This document shows, piece after piece, positions 1 through 11,877 of a stretch of 64,000 nt of DNA. The DNA is from Tubulanus polymorphus. Lineage: Eukaryota > Nemertea > Palaeonemertea > Tubulaniformes > Tubulanidae. The stretch lies in NCBI RefSeq assembly GCF_964204645.1, contig NC_134026.1, forward strand, positions 15,332,650-15,396,649, written 5' to 3'. Positions within the stretch are counted from its first letter, which is position 1. The number at the start of each line of letters is the position of its first letter. A program made the position numbers and the translations under genes. The notes below the pieces were generated by a model, which saw only the letters and a list, made by a program, of their open reading frames with translations, did no database searches and was not told the DNA's origin.

Positions 1-202
1 ACCTCTGAAAAGTAACAAATTGAAATTTTTTTCAGTAACGTTTCATTGACATATGAAAGAAAATGTTCATTTTATCAGTAATCAACAGTAAGACCCCCAG
101 TAACACCTTTCATATTTCTGTTCAAATCAAACAAATCAAATCAGTATTTCTTGTTATAAAATAGTATCAAATACTGAAAATCAGTAACAGTTGGCAGCTC
201 TG
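1..202. mobile_element. Right-end fragment of a CAGAG-ended (hAT6-like) element
   Basis: The stretch ends at 202 with TTGGCAGCTCTG, the inverse form of the CAGAGNTGCCA terminus carried by three complete elements in this window. Short CAGTAAC/CAGTATT words recur just inside that end, as subterminal motifs would. The rest of the element lies left of the window, so neither its other end nor its target duplication can be seen. It cannot be an end of the neighbouring hAT gene at 372-3966, because that element would need a CAGAG end here, not CTCTG. Confidence 0.35.
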
Positions 203-223
203 TATAGGTGTAGGTACTATATA

Positions 224-311
224 CAGTGAAACCTCGTTACAGCAAACTATCTACATTTGTTATATCGAATGAATCGTTGTATCCGAGTTTGTTGTAACGA
301 GGTTCCACGGT
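224..311. mobile_element. Short pogo/Tigger-like palindromic MITE
   Basis: CAGTGAAACCTCGTTACA at the left faces TTGTAACGAGGTTCCACGG at the right, an imperfect inverted repeat around a loop of roughly 35 bases. The end sequence is like that of pogo/Tigger-type non-autonomous elements. A TA target duplication is not clearly preserved on the right. It has no coding capacity. Confidence 0.5.
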
Positions 312-371
312 GTTTGAATCATCACTACACTCAAAATCCTTCAAATTCTGCTTCTGATTCACTAGTCTCGG

Positions 372-3300
372 CTAATATTCTTTGGATGGCATAGTGTAAT
401 CAGAACCAGAATCTGAAAGATCAGATTCATTGGTGCCAGAGGAATCAGAATCAGAATTGTCCTCTGCACTTTCAGACTCTGTGGCAGGGGCAGTGCTTGT
501 TGATGCTGTTTCTGTGTTTGTTGGATTTGTCTTCCTCTTTCTTTTATACTCGGTTGAAGTAATTGTACTGAAATTTACATTAATATCATTGTCCACTCTC
601 AGAATTCTTCGCTTTTTAGACATGTATTTTTCAAGGGCAATTTCTATTATATCATCCTTCTCTTCCACAGTCCAGCAAGCATCATTACACTTAATAACCA
701 TAAGGTTTTCCATAGTATCTGCCTTTATACTAAGGCGCAGGTCTGACAACAACGCAGTAAGCTGGCTGAAACATTTTTCAATGAAACTATTACTCGGTGA
801 AAATGTCAGCACGATATTTGCAACCATACAGATATTTGGAAAATTATTCCATTTAAACTCCAAAATTTTGGCCCATAATCTTATAGCATTTAATTTGGAG
901 AAAAAGAAATTCCTTGTTTTCTTCAATTTGGGCCATTCTTTCTCGATTTTGCTTGGGTCAAATCCAGCCCTCTCGAGTGTCACAGAAAATATCCTGGCTA
1001 TGTTTTTGATTGTTTCAATTTCTTGTTGAGTGTCATCCCAGTTGGCTGGATCCAACCAGAGCATATCTTGAAAGAGCTGGCTATCAAATGACTGAAATCT
1101 TGCTTTCAATGCTGTCTCTACTACTGGCAAAACCTTTGTTTGAGGGTACATATCTGAGATTCTATATTATCTAGAGATGACTGGAAGCCAGTTACCTGGA
1201 CATACGAGTAGTCTTGGTTTTGGACAGCTCTGTGAGCATGTCCAGGTTTCAGAACCTTCCAAGTAACTGATAAGTTCTCATCATCATCAGTATTCAGAGT
1301 TGCCACTTCTCCGGATTTCTCCGGAATTCCAGATTTTAAAAAAATCCAATTTCATTTCTGCATTTTAGGGAGAAGTCAAATAACCACAAAAGAAAACATC
1401 GCGAAAAAAATAAAATCAATTCGGTGTTCGACCCTAAACATCAAAACATGACGGCTCCGTAGAGGGGTCGAAAAAGCCGTATTGTGCTGCCACGTAGTAG
1501 CAACAACCCCGCAGTACACGATTAAACCATAGAACATAGTTCTATGATTAAACCAAGATGACGCAACGATCGAAATCGACTGACGCTTCGTTTGTTTTTT
1601 GGCTCCGGTTTATATATGAAGTGTATTTGACGGAACCAATCGCTATTTGAAAAAAAGATCTATAGGCGGTAATGAAAGTGAGGCCTATAACGCGTATTGC
1701 GCCAGAACGCATCTCCTGGCGTTGTTATTTCAAAAAATTTTTTGGGGGAGGGCCCCCAGACCCCCAACTTATTTTCCGGATTTTTAGCTTCGCATAAGTG
1801 GCAACTCTGAGTATTAGATTCTATATTACAAGCATCTAAGAAATACATGCAATCTTTATCATTCAGCTCATCATTTCCAGTTACAACAAAGTCAAGATAA
1901 AGTGGAACTTTGAACACTGAGATCTCGCTTTTCTCTAGATTCATTGAAAATTCAGAGAGATTATCTAGCAAGGCTTTGAAAAAGCATGCTGAACCTAGTA
2001 ACTTTAAGTTTTTCAACTTTTTCAGAACTCTGCGCGTTTTGGCTTCTAACTTTTTGAACGAATCATCAGGATGCGCTAACCCATTTTCTATCATAAGTAT
2101 CAGTAAACCCCAATTGTGGATCAAAGCAGATAATCCCCGCCTCTTGTGACTGACGAACCTAGTACCATGGACTTTGGGGATAACATACGAACTAGTTTCC
2201 TGTGCTTTAGCAATACTTGCTAATCTACGCTTTAATTTTCCAGATCTCTTGAATAAATAATACAATGTTAGCATCAAATCATCTAATTCTGAAAAAGTTT
2301 TATCTTTTTTCAGAGAATCCCCTAGGGCCAGCTCTGCACGGTGATTAACGCAATGCTAAGTAACCAGCCAGGCTCTACCTTCTTTTTTTTATTTTGTGAG
2401 CAACCCATTGTAAATACCTGTGTTCACACTTGCTCCATCACTACAGGCACATACCGTGAATTCAGTATAATCATTTTTTTCATTCCAAGTTTTTCAAGAA
2501 AAACATCAACACAGTATTTTAGACTGGCAGCATCGGCACCACCAAATTCTTCACAATCTTGCAAAGCTAAACAATAATAAATTGGCATGCCAGACTTGAC
2601 AACTCTTGCAAGCACAAGCTCCTTCTCAGCACCTGTTTTTCTTGCTTGTGAACCATCTGTAAGGACTAAATGACCCAGCTGATACAATGATACCGCAAAG
2701 TTTTTCTCTGATTATGTCGGCTATACATCTAATATATTCATTACAAGACTTGCCATCCTGGGATCCTGATATAAGAGGTACACCATTTACCTTTTGCACT
2801 TGAACAAATGTGCCAAAGTGACACAGTGAGGCACCACCACATGCCATAAGGTAAGCAGTTTTAAGTAATTTTTCATGGGCATCCATGCCTGCAGCCCGTA
2901 AAGCCGTATCAATCTTTGGTTGAGTCGCAGCTGGCTTTGTGCTGGAAACCGTATTGCTAGTAGCAGTACTAGATGCTGAGGAAGGTTCATTAGAAGGCAC
3001 TTGACCTGTAGTAAGTGTCTGGATATCTAGTCCAACCTTGTGTGCAGTTGAGTCCACATGCCTCTCCACATTGTGTTTGGTGACATAATTTGTGCCAACA
3101 ACATACCGGTCAATTTCTTTTAGAGCTTTGCCTTTGATTTGCTGATCTCTTTTGATGGCGTCTACATATTTGGCACACAGTGAGCAGTACACCTGAAAAT
3201 ACAGTGTATAAGACAAAAATAAACTTAATATTTTTGGCCATAATCTCTACTAGGTAAGGCCTAAACTTTTTTTCTGAAAATAAATCGGCATTGTAAGCCA

Positions 3301-3966
3301 CACAAGTCTAGACCAATTAATGTTCTACATTTAATATTAGCAGCATTTATTTTTCTCCTAGTTATAGCCAGGGAATCTTTGACATTATTGAACTGGAAAT
3401 TCAAATTGTTGTCTGCCTGGGTTTTTAGCACATGTGTATTTATTATCGTCGATGAAAATAATCAAAAACATCCAGTAATACTAATAGGTTAGCCAAAAGT
3501 CAAAACATCATCTAAACATGTTATATCAAGCCTCCTTTTTTCCGTAACAAAAAATATTAAGAACTATTAAGAATCAATTTATCTGTCCATATTATGCATC
3601 AATTTGTCCGGTAAATGAATTATGAATTGGCGTAAATTTGTTTGTGTTTTCATGTCGGCGATAATTTATTTATTGCTTTCGTGGCCCGTAACGTGGCGCC
3701 ACCTACATTGTTTTTTATGCTAATGAATAGGTGATGGCATCATAGCAATGTCTCCGAGCGTCGGCCATGTATGCTGAGTAAACTATCGCCGATTAATGAA
3801 AACAATACGTTTACTCGGTGATTTATTGATTTAAAATACTAACCTGTGCGACCCATGGTTTGTTGTTTATCGTCATGACCTTTGGAATGATACATGGAGG
3901 GACTTTATCCCATGAATTAAAGGTAAACAGTTGAACGGAATTGCCTTTCACCTCCGCTATTTGCAT
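372..3966 (-). pseudogene. Decayed hAT transposase gene with BED-type finger and intron
   Basis: This is a hAT cut-and-paste transposase in several frames. The first exon (about 3966-3843) starts MQIAEVKGN and ends at a CACAG|GTTAGT donor. After a 650-base intron, the next exon starts near 3192 (TTTTCAG|GTG) and completes a BED-like finger, with YCSLCAKYVD followed by HNVERHVDSTAHK. The central catalytic-domain region has frameshifts near 2670 (before LTDGSQARKTG), near 2450 and between 2424 and 2277. The 372-1151 part carries the hAT C-terminal dimerisation region (NICMVANIVLTFSPSNSF to LMVIK), then a serine/aspartate-rich tail. Another transposon splits the reading frame at 1295-1809, and there is a further shift near 1140. 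It is a fossil similar to ZNF862/KIAA1586-type hAT proteins. The superfamily call is firm; exact boundaries are not. Confidence 0.8.
1295..1809. mobile_element. Non-autonomous hAT6-like element, 515 bp, in hAT pseudogene
   Basis: The element begins CAGAGTTGCCACTTCTCCGG and ends AAGTGGCAACTCTG, with 14-base perfect terminal inverted repeats. It is flanked on both sides by the 6-bp duplication AGTATT (1289-1294 and 1810-1815). CCGGATTTCTCCGGAATTCC-like words lie just inside the left end and TTCCGGATTTT inside the right end. A CCCCCAGACCCCC tract near the right end resembles one in the copy at 9163-9960. No convincing reading frame is present. Hopping into the transposase exon separated codons that read through on either side (LDACNIES and TDDDENLSVTW). 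Assignment to the 6-bp-duplication hAT group (hAT6) is inference. Confidence 0.85.
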
Positions 3967-4640
3967 CACAATCAAATCACATGAATGAGATCGGTGTAGG
4001 AATACACAAAAGACCAATGGGAACATTTCAGTTCATTTACTACATTTATATATTAACATAATTCATTCTGAAAACGTAAAAATGCACGTGGCAGGTGCAT
4101 GATCATTTAGATCGAGGTGAGCTGAAATAAACACTTCTAAAAATGAATTAAGGTGCGTGATGGCGCGCGGTAGCGATCGAGCGCCTTTCCCGGCAAGGCC
4201 TGCTTAAGTCACTCGAGTTAGTCACGTTTTTTCTTTCAGCTGTAAATTTGTCTATGCAAAATCATTTCCACACAATCCGATAGGTAATCTAGCAATTATC
4301 AACATGATGATAGATTCCGTTAAGACACTGCAATATTCAAATAACAACTATCCAAAAGCTTGCTCTAACTTGGTCCCCGTCTACAATAAAACCATTCCGA
4401 TTCCCAGTCCCTGTGTGTAACATTTCATGTAACGATGTAAGACAACACCGATCTCTTAGCTCTTTTAACAAGTAATCAGTTCAAAGTTCGATTAATTCAA
4501 CTACAGAAATAACCACCAAGCAAGCTTTTAGTACAACCATGTCAGCAAGCCCATTTTTAGAATTTCTTTCTTGTTCTATCTACCTTTCCCATCATCCTTG
4601 TGCTAGACTAGTCTAGCAAAAACCATGAATTAAAAACCAA
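3967..4640. other. No gene recognised
   Basis: AT-rich sequence upstream of the hAT pseudogene. I see no convincing exon, tRNA or terminal repeat here. A promoter for the hAT gene could lie in it, but no TATA box stands out. Confidence 0.4.
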
Positions 4641-4655
4641 AAACCAGGAAAGGGT

Positions 4656-4912
4656 ACAGTACTCGATGGAAATATTACAATTATTGGAACTAAAATCTGT
4701 AATTCCGAGTAGTACATACCCTTTCGTATGATGGGAATTCCCCCCACCTGCCCCGCAAAGCTTCATTTTTGGGTCTGCTATGGCGTAAAAAAATGGCGGA
4801 TTATGGCGGTGGCTAATTGCAACACCGCAGGGCCAGGTTGTATAGAAGAACCATTAGTACTACTCGGAAATACAAATTTTTGTTCCAAAAATTGTAATAT
4901 TTATCTTCCTTT
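4656..4912. repeat. Imperfect inverted repeat, relic of a DIRS-like terminus
   Basis: Bases 4665-4715 (GGAAATATTACAATTATTGG to ATTCCGAGTAGTAC) are repeated in inverted orientation at 4850-4910 (AGTACTACTCGGAAATAC to CCAAAAATTGTAATATT). The core TTTGTATTTCCGAGTAGTAC resembles the terminal sequence of the adjacent DIRS element (TTTGTATTTCTGAGGGATAC). The interior also has the GGCAGG-TGGGGGGAATTCCC composition seen in that element's internal complementary region. It may be a solo remnant of a related DIRS element. Confidence 0.4.
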
Positions 4913-5073
4913 CTTTTCAGGGTAGAAGGCATGATGTCAGTCAACATGTAAGTAATAGTATTTCAAATATGCGTCCTTTGGATTTAACATTCTTAGTCAT
5001 CGATTATTTTTAGCTGACTTCAGACCAGTGGGCTATTGCATTCACTTTTCGTCCATTGCTCACCAATCATTTG

Positions 5074-5205
5074 TATTTCCTTCAGGATACGTTACGTGGG
5101 GCACATTTTTAGAAGTTACCTTATTTTGGGAACTATACCGCTAAACATTTTTTGGAGTACCCGGTACCGTACGGTGGCGCCCCCACGAGCCACGTGACTC
5201 AATTT
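5074..5205 (+). repeat. DIRS left inverted terminal repeat
   Basis: This matches the reverse complement of 12016-12174. Shared blocks include GGGAACTATACCGCTAAACA, TTTTTTGGAGTACCCGGTAC and GGTGGCGCCCCCACGAGCCA. The outermost bases ATTTCCTTCAGGATACG recur, complemented, in the internal complementary region at 11878-11908. That recurrence places the element's end at about 5074. Confidence 0.85.
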
Positions 5206-5603
5206 CTTCCTTAGCGCCGCCATTTTTGTGTGGTTTTGGGAGCTGCCGTTTTCGATATTATTCGTGTTCGTGTTCGTGATGATTCAGTTCTGTTGGCTAG
5301 CAGGACCGTTCTAGCACTTCATTTCTTCGGTGAGTCCGTTCCTATTCATTTTACCGAACAGAATTGCAATAAATTCGATCGTAAATACTCGCGGTCGGGG
5401 CAACTCCGACCACATGCACGTGTTTTTCTTTCCCACGGTCGGTTGATTTGTGCGGTGACTTCTCGCTAATAGCAAGCGAGCAGTCCGAGCCCGCTGACAA
5501 TCCGTTTTCCTAAATAATTAATTAAGAAATTAATTATTAGATTAAATTGTCCAAGTTGTTCTAAAATTTTTGTTCTTTCAGAATTGTAGTACTTAATTTT
5601 AAT

Positions 5604-7719
5604 ATGTCGGACACTAGTCCTAGAGATAAAAAAGCCTGTTCGCGGGTGCATGAAATGTCTGGTTCCTCCTCTCCTACCGGCGCGGTACGACCTCCGGTGG
5701 GGATGCAGGCCGGCGTTCCCTCATGGGAGCCCTCCGTTGTAAGTTCCGGGCGGCAATCCCGCAACAAGAGGGCGAAGAAAGTCGTTGAGTCGTCGGGTCT
5801 CGGCCAACCGCCCCCTGTCGCTCTTGCTACGACAGTGGCCCAAGAGGCCATTAAACCTCCGCCCGAACTGGTTCCTAATTTTATTCCGGTTCCTCCATAA
5901 GAAAGCCAGTCCCAACCCGGCTGGAACCATCTACTGGGTCTCGGACGGGTCCAAACGAGTCGTCATCCGAGACGACCGTACATGCTACGGCCCCGGCTAA
6001 CCGATCATATCCGAGTCCGGGGTCCGTTGCTGTACCAATGAAAAGCCTTGACTCGTCTGGTACAGGGATTTCGATCAGACTCAAATCTCCCAGACCAGGG
6101 ACTGGGTCATCTCACTCAGCCGATCCAGGACTGCCCTCTTCCAAAAGGCCGGATTCTCGTTTTTCTCCACAAGCTCGCTCGCCCATGCAACGCTCCCCGG
6201 GAGCGAGGCGCAGGAGACGGTCACCGTCGCCCTCAGGCTCGACCTCATCCAGTAGGAAGACGTATGACCGTTACCGGCGTTTCCTGGTCCAGCTCCTCAT
6301 CGAGGTCTCGATCCTCGAGTAGGAGTCCAGTGCGTTCTCCACGCTATTACCGTAGCCGTTGAAGGAGGTCCCTTTCGCCGGAGCCGGCTGCCTCTACGTC
6401 GGCTGAGGATTTCAAGGCACTTCAGGCATAAATGCATAGTCTGTTGGAGTCGGCAAAAGGTCACCTTGGCTCGACCGGAGCCGGAGCGCCCCAGCCGCTT
6501 TCATCTGACTCAGAAAACTCCACTCTCGAGGAGGGTTCCCTCCCGGTACCCGACCCTGAGGATGTTGATGAATATTCCTTGGAGGCAGGCCACGGCACGC
6601 GTTTAGGCTCTAAGGAGCCATCGCCTCGGGTCCCGCCCGAAGGGTCCATTTCCCATCCTCCGTTGACGTTTGACCGACTTCCCAGTCCTGCGGCCTCGAT
6701 CAACACGACTTTTGACAGTTCGACACCGGCAGATTCGAGAGGTTTTCCGCAAGCATGGCGCCACCGTGCCTAAGCCTCATAAGTCTCATGAGTGTATGGC
6801 CTCGTATGCTGCCTCCGCAGGAGACTCTCATGCTCTCCGCGAGTCCTGCGCAGTGATGGCCGAGTGGACACGGATCGATAGGCACTTGTGGGGTCAGGAT
6901 CGGCTAACTGGTTTTGCCTACCCCCCCCGCCGGAATCGGGTCTCAAGCAGGGAAAGTTCCTTTCTCTTGCTGAGCCACCGATCCCCGGTTTTAGAATGTC
7001 CTATTATCATACGCCCGGGTCAACTGAACGTTTGCATGGTTCGGTCGACGCGGACGTTAGATCGATTTTTTTTCTCACCGTCGGTCGCGCCCGTCCTTAA
7101 CATTCATATGCCTAAGGCAGGGGTGACCTCTTCCTTGTCATTCCTGGAAAATATTACGCTTATCGGGAGTTTCCAAGATATGGCCATGTTGTCTCTGATT
7201 GGGGAGCTCAGAGAGGTTCAGGCCCTCCTGGAAAGGGAAACGGCGGAACCTTCGGAGGTCGCGGATGCCCTAGCGGGTATGGATAGAATCATCCAGTCAC
7301 TGGGTCGGTCGGCTTCGCATGCGATTATTCTTGCCGTCAGAGCTCATGCCAACATGATCCTGGCAGCAAGGACCTCATTGATCAAGGATTTTGGAGCTAA
7401 ACTCCCAGAGGTGACCCAAGATTCTCTTTTCTTGGCTCTGCTGGGTCACTCCAATCGCCTTTTTTCTGGCTGGTGTGCCCCAGTGGCAGCGGAATTCCAA
7501 AAAATTAAAGAATCGCAGGCGAAGTCGCATCGAGCCTTTAATATCCCTAGGAAGCAGCCTGCACAGACTGCCAGCTCAGTGGCGTCTCCAGCGACCCCTC
7601 CTGTGTTTTCCGGTCACTCAGCTTCGGTGAGCAACCGGGGAAGAGGCAGATCGTTTAGGGGTAAGGGTAAGGGTAAGGGTAAGTCCTCTGCCAAGCCCTT
7701 TTGTAAAGCCCAAAATTGA
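5604..7719 (+). pseudogene. DIRS gag-like ORF, frameshifted
   Basis: The first frame starts MSDTSPRDKKA at 5604. The coding signal then jumps between frames at about 5900, 6040, 6360-6430 and 6760. The middle has an RS-rich stretch (SRSRSSSRSP near 6290-6340) and the 3' part encodes a conserved block (FRKHGA, SLIGELREVQALL). It ends in a basic GRGRSFRGKGKGKGK tail made by four GGGTAA-type repeats at 7661-7684, just before RT. The same block order and the FVKHGA/FRKHGA motif occur in the second DIRS fragment at 18281-19716, so the family relation is firm. Gag of DIRS elements is thought to package the RNA. Several frameshifts make it non-functional. Confidence 0.75.
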
Positions 7720-7732
7720 AGTTTCCGGGCCA

Positions 7733-8790
7733 GTGGGCGGTCGTCTTCAAGCGGCGACCGACCACTGGTCCGATAAGTTTGGAGACGGATGGGCCACGAG
7801 GGTAATCTCGAAAGGTTTTCGCCTCCGATTCGAAACGAAGCCTCGCCTGATGAGACAACCTCCGGACATGAGACCCAAGAGAGGTCAGGAGGCACACATC
7901 ACCCCTGCAATCGAAGAGTTGTTACTGAAGGGCGCACTCCAGCCGGTACAAAACGAATCCTCTCCGGGCTGGAACTCGAGACTGTTTACAGTGCCCAAGG
8001 CCTTCGGAGGCCTACGCACGGTAATAGACTTGTCCCTTCTCAACAGACATCTCAGGGTGCCAAAGTTTCGCATGACCACACCGATGCAAGTAGTTCAGGC
8101 GCTCCGCCCCGGTCAATGGGCAGCGTCGATCGCTCTGAAGGACGCATACTTCCAGGTGCCGATACATCCCAAATCGCGTTGCTACCTCCGGGTCAAGTGG
8201 AAGGGTCGTCAGTACCAGTTTTCGGCTCCTCCTTTCGATCTAAGCTCGGCGCCCTGGGTGTTCACTAAGCTGGTCAAACCAGTCCAACGATATCTTCATA
8301 AAGGTGTGAAGAGGTTCGTATATCTGGACGACTGGTTAATTGTGGGCAACTCTCGGGACGAATGTCAGGCATCCATGGACTTGGTTCTGGACCTGGTGCG
8401 GGGAATTGGGCTTCAGGATAAATCTCGATAAGTCCCAATTACACCCGTCGCAAACATTCACCTACCTGGGCATGGAGTTCAACCTTCGCAAGGGCCGGGT
8501 GTTTCCCACTCAGGCCATGGTAGACAAACTGCAAGCTGTATCCGGCCTGTCGAGCACACCTCGGTCAGCGCGGTACTGGTCAAATGAGCTACATGTCCCT
8601 GGTGATTCCGCTGGGTTGCCTTCACAGCCGGCCATTTCAACGTTTTTGGAAGGCCTGCTGGCTGTGTTCGACAGGAGATTGGGAGGCTCTGCTGCCGCTT
8701 CCTCCTCCGGGTCTGGATCCAGAGCTAAGTTGGTGGACGTCCCTTTGCAATCTCAGGAAGGGTACATCTCTGGCACCACTCTGAGCCCCC
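7733..8790 (+). pseudogene. DIRS reverse transcriptase
   Basis: RT palm motifs are clear. They are LFTVPKAFGGLRTVIDLSLL, then SIALKDAYFQVPIHPKS (first catalytic Asp), WKGRQYQFSAPPFDLSSAPW, and the YLDDWLI box at about 8320-8340 carrying the catalytic Asp pair. The open frame from 7733 stops at 8431. The signal continues in the frame from about 8340 (LGFRINLDKSQLHPSQTFTY, LGMEF) through the thumb and connection region. A frameshift near 8420 therefore breaks it. No methyltransferase domain, found between RT/RNase H and recombinase in many DIRS1-group elements, was seen. Confidence 0.85.
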
Positions 8791-9162
8791 CTCAGGCTGT
8801 TTACCGACGCGAGTCATGTGGGTTGGGGCGCTCATTTGGAGAATTCTCAGAAGGCCGGGAGATGGTCTCATCAGGAGGGGTTTCTCCATATCAATCAGTT
8901 AGAGCTCTTAGCGGTGCGCAATGCCCTGGGTTTCTTTCACAGGAGGTTGATAGGCAGACACATGTGGTTAGCCACCGACAACCAGACGGTCAGGGCCTAT
9001 CTTCTGAACCAAGGAGGCACCAGATCGGTTACGCTTACCGCTCTCATGGCGGAGATTCTTATCTGGTGTCAAGCTCGAGGAATTCACCTTTCCGTGGTTC
9101 ACCTAGCGGGCAAGAGGAACGTCGTTGCCGATGCCCTTTCCCGTCAGGATGCGGCCATTTCT
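8791..9162 (+). pseudogene. DIRS RNase H domain, cut by insertion
   Basis: The frame contains DRS-like RNase H motifs: GWGAHLENSQKAGRWS, then LHINQLELLAVRNALGFFHR (catalytic Glu), LATDNQTVRAYLLNQGG (catalytic Asp) and VVHLAGKRNVVADALSRQ (final Asp in ADALSR). This is the usual gypsy/DIRS-type RNase H, which removes the RNA strand during reverse transcription. The domain follows RT directly. The reading frame is interrupted at 9163 by a transposon and resumes at 9961 with TEWSLHPEVAVRVG, the typical segment between RNase H and recombinase. Confidence 0.85.
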
Positions 9163-9960
9163 CAGAGATGCTAGTTTTCCGGAAATATCCGGAATTCCGG
9201 AAATTTAGGATCGCCGATGTCAATTCCGGAAATTTGGTGAGAATTCCTCGCGGCGACCAGTAATGGCACAGACCGTAAAAGCGTTCGTTTGCTTGTACTC
9301 GTCGTCGCTTCTGTGTTATTTCATCTTGGTCTCTGTTTCCGAGGACGTTCTGCTACAATGTATATATGTGTGCTTGTTGTGGTATCTGTGCGTGTGTAGG
9401 TGGAGCGCCACTGTTGTGATGCCATTTCCAATTATCTTTACGCGCCGTTGTACATCGTCCCGCTGACGGCCAACAATGTGAAGATGCACGTGGTAATAAT
9501 TAAGATGATATTTAATAAATATCATCTTAATGATAACCATTCACGGAAAGATTGTCAGTCGGGAGTCGGCCGATATAAAGGCAATTGACAGCGGTATAAA
9601 AATTAAATTTAACTGGCCCTGGCTAGAGTGTAAGGACAGTAATGGGGACTACTTATCGAACTACATTCGTAAGTTAGACTTAGTTGGCGTGGCGTACTGT
9701 GTCGTTTGTAAAGACCAGGTCAAATACGGTAGTGGCGGGAAAAAAGATATTCTTCGTCACCCGGATAGCGCGCGGCATAAGAAGGCAGCGAGGGATGTGA
9801 AGCACAACGAATGCCTGCCGTCGTATTTTCAGATGAAAGATGCCGATCGTGATACTGCATCTCCGGCGATGCAAAAACGCAAAATTATTCCTGGGGGAGA
9901 ATTTTTCAGACCCCCTGTTCTAAATTCCGGAATTTTGGTACTTTGGCCCTAGCATCTCTG
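9163..9960 (+). mobile_element. hAT6-like element, 798 bp, inserted in the DIRS element
   Basis: It begins CAGAGATGCTAGTTTTCCGG and ends CCTAGCATCTCTG. The 6-bp duplication ATTTCT flanks it exactly (9157-9162 and 9961-9966), and removing one copy restores the DIRS frame. TTCCGGAAATATCCGGAATT words lie inside the left end. It is closely similar to the copy at 21196-22039 and shares end structure with 1295-1809. It carries only a BED-finger exon, no catalytic domain, so it would need a transposase from elsewhere. Compared with the second copy, about 45 bp are deleted near 9530. Confidence 0.9.
9530..9870 (+). pseudogene. BED-type zinc-finger fragment of hAT6-like transposase
   Basis: The frame reads HGKIVSRESADIKAIDSGIK, then FNWPWLECKDSNGDYLSNYI, then the finger YCVVCKDQVKYGSGGKKD with a following ILRHPDSARHKKAARD. 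The C-x2-C ... H-x5-H spacing is that of BED-like fingers, which bind the transposon ends in hAT transposases. About 110 residues of the N-terminus remain; the RNase H-fold catalytic core is absent. In the sister copy the corresponding start (MSTHGKIVSRES at 21648) is better preserved but the frame shifts after CKDSNG. Confidence 0.7.
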
Positions 9961-11471
9961 ATTTCTACCGAATGGTCGCTTCACCCGGAAGTGGCAGTTC
10001 GAGTGGGGTCCCTGGTAGGCGATCCATTAATAGATCTGTTCGCCACCAGGTTCAACAAGAGGTTCCCGCTGTTAGTGTGTGTCCCCGTTTCCGGACCAGA
10101 TGGCCTGGAAGATAGACACATTCTCGTTCCACTGGGACGGGATCCTAGCGTATGCGTACCCCCCGATTCAAGTCTTATCAGCTGTCCTCGACCAGATATA
10201 GCTGGCATCCTCTTGTCTGATTGTTCTGATCGCGCCTTGCTGGCCAGCTCAGGCGTGGTTCAGTCGTCTTCTCAACCTTCTGTGCGACAATCCCAGGTGC
10301 TTGCCGCAATTTCCATCCCTCCTGTCGCAGAGGGGTTTCCAGCAGCACCCGGCACTACATATGCTCAACCTTCATGCCTGGCCGTTGTCGAGCGACGCTT
10401 GACGAGTGCAGGCTTTTCAGTCAGGGCTTCCTCGTTCATCGCTAAATCCGAACGCCCTAGTACAGGCGGGATTTATAACTCAGTGGAAGATCTATAGCGA
10501 TCGGTGTAGTCAACGGGGTTTGATCCATGCTCTTCCCCTGTAGCCGCCCTTGCTGAATTTTTCCTCTTTTTGAGGTCAAAGGGCAGCAGGTGGTAACCAT
10601 TAAGGGTTACCGGTCTGCTATCGGCCATACTTTCAGGGCCGCTGGTTTTCCGGACCTGACTACTGATCCCAGTATTTCCCAGCTCATTGCCGGTTTCGCA
10701 GTAGCCCGGCCGAAAGTGCCTCGGGAAATCCCTCCATGGGACTTAGGGGTGGTCTTGAGATTTCTCATGGCACGTCCGTATGAACCCCTCTCCGAAGTGA
10801 GTCTGTCCAAACTCACTAAGAAAACATTTTTGTTTTTGTTTTTGGCTATGTCCGCTAGGAGGTCCGAAATTCATGCATTAACGACTCGACCTGGTCATAT
10901 CGTTTTCGGTCCTGGTCATCGTTTTGTTGTTCTCCGCCCTTACCTCAATTTTATCGCTAAGAATCAAAGACCAGGTGCGGTTGGTAGAGAGTGGAGGTTG
11001 GAGGCTCTAACGCATAGGGTTCAATCTGACCTTCCAGATCGGGCGCATTGTCCGGTTGGGCATTGAGATTTTATTTGCGTCGGACAGCCTCACTTCGGGG
11101 AAAGAGGGATCGGTTGTTTATTACGCTGAATGAGCAGTCCTCGAAGGATGTCTCGAAGGATACTATTGCTCGGTGGGTTTCAGAACTCATTCGTAGATGC
11201 CGAGTCTACTCGTGTTGTCAGTCATCAGGTGCGCGCGATGGCGACTTCGTGGGCAGCTTTTTCGGGCGCATCCATAGAGGAGGTTTGTCAAGGTGCCTTC
11301 TGGAATAGTCAGAATACTTTCGCCTCCTTTTATTTGCAGGATGTGTCGGGACAGTTGGGTTCTCTTTTGTCGGTGGGCCCAGCAGTCATTGCAAAGGGCG
11401 TTCGGGTTTTTCCCTCGGGGTCTGCTCACTCCAGTTCTCATCCTGTAGATATATCGGATCCGTTTATCCAA
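9961..11471 (+). pseudogene. DIRS tyrosine recombinase (with upstream linker), frameshifted
   Basis: After the insertion the frame gives GDPLIDLFATRFNKRFP, a segment typical of DIRS elements upstream of the recombinase. The recombinase core begins around 10450. It includes QVVTIKGYRSAIGHTFRAAG in the N-terminal DNA-binding part and MSARRSEIHALTT with the first catalytic Arg. SHQVRAMATSWAAF carries the H-x-x-R motif and NTFASFYLQDV the catalytic Tyr. All four catalytic positions can be read, but they lie in at least three frames, with shifts near 10140, 10500 and 11050-11130. Tyrosine recombinases join the circular DNA intermediate to the target. Confidence 0.8.
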
Positions 11472-11877
11472 GTCAAAATGATTATTGATTGTTTTGCGTT
11501 ATTTTGGCTGTTTTTGTTTGTTCCGTAGCTAAGACCCAGGGGTTTTTTGCTGCCGGATTATCCTGGGGAGTGTGTTTGCCGTTCTGATTTAACAGGATTC
11601 ATTTTCTCTCATAACCTGTAGATATGTGAGCTTAAGCTAGGATATATCTGTACATGTATATGTTTTCTGTTGCTCCGGGTGTGAGTATAGTCTGGAATCT
11701 TTGTGCCGGGAGCAATTATATTTAACTTTGCTTGGACCTTGTTGCCGAGAGCGATGGGTTAGTTCGGTAATTTGGTTTTGGCGCAGTTTTCAGGGTGAGT
11801 AATTTCCTTTTTTGAACATGCTTTATTTGTGGTTTTAGTTTACACACATTTTTTGGGAGCCTTGGCTAATCCTTCTA

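Noticed and set aside
4910-4950. Possible micro-exon (TTTTCAG to GTAAGTAA, 27-30 bases)
   Set aside because: Splice-like words only; no neighbouring coding exons and the acceptor lies inside a DIRS-like inverted repeat.
6670-7100. Open frame running ahead of the conserved gag block
   Set aside because: The conserved gag signal moves to another frame within 6888-7100; the long frame is partly read-through in a decayed gene.
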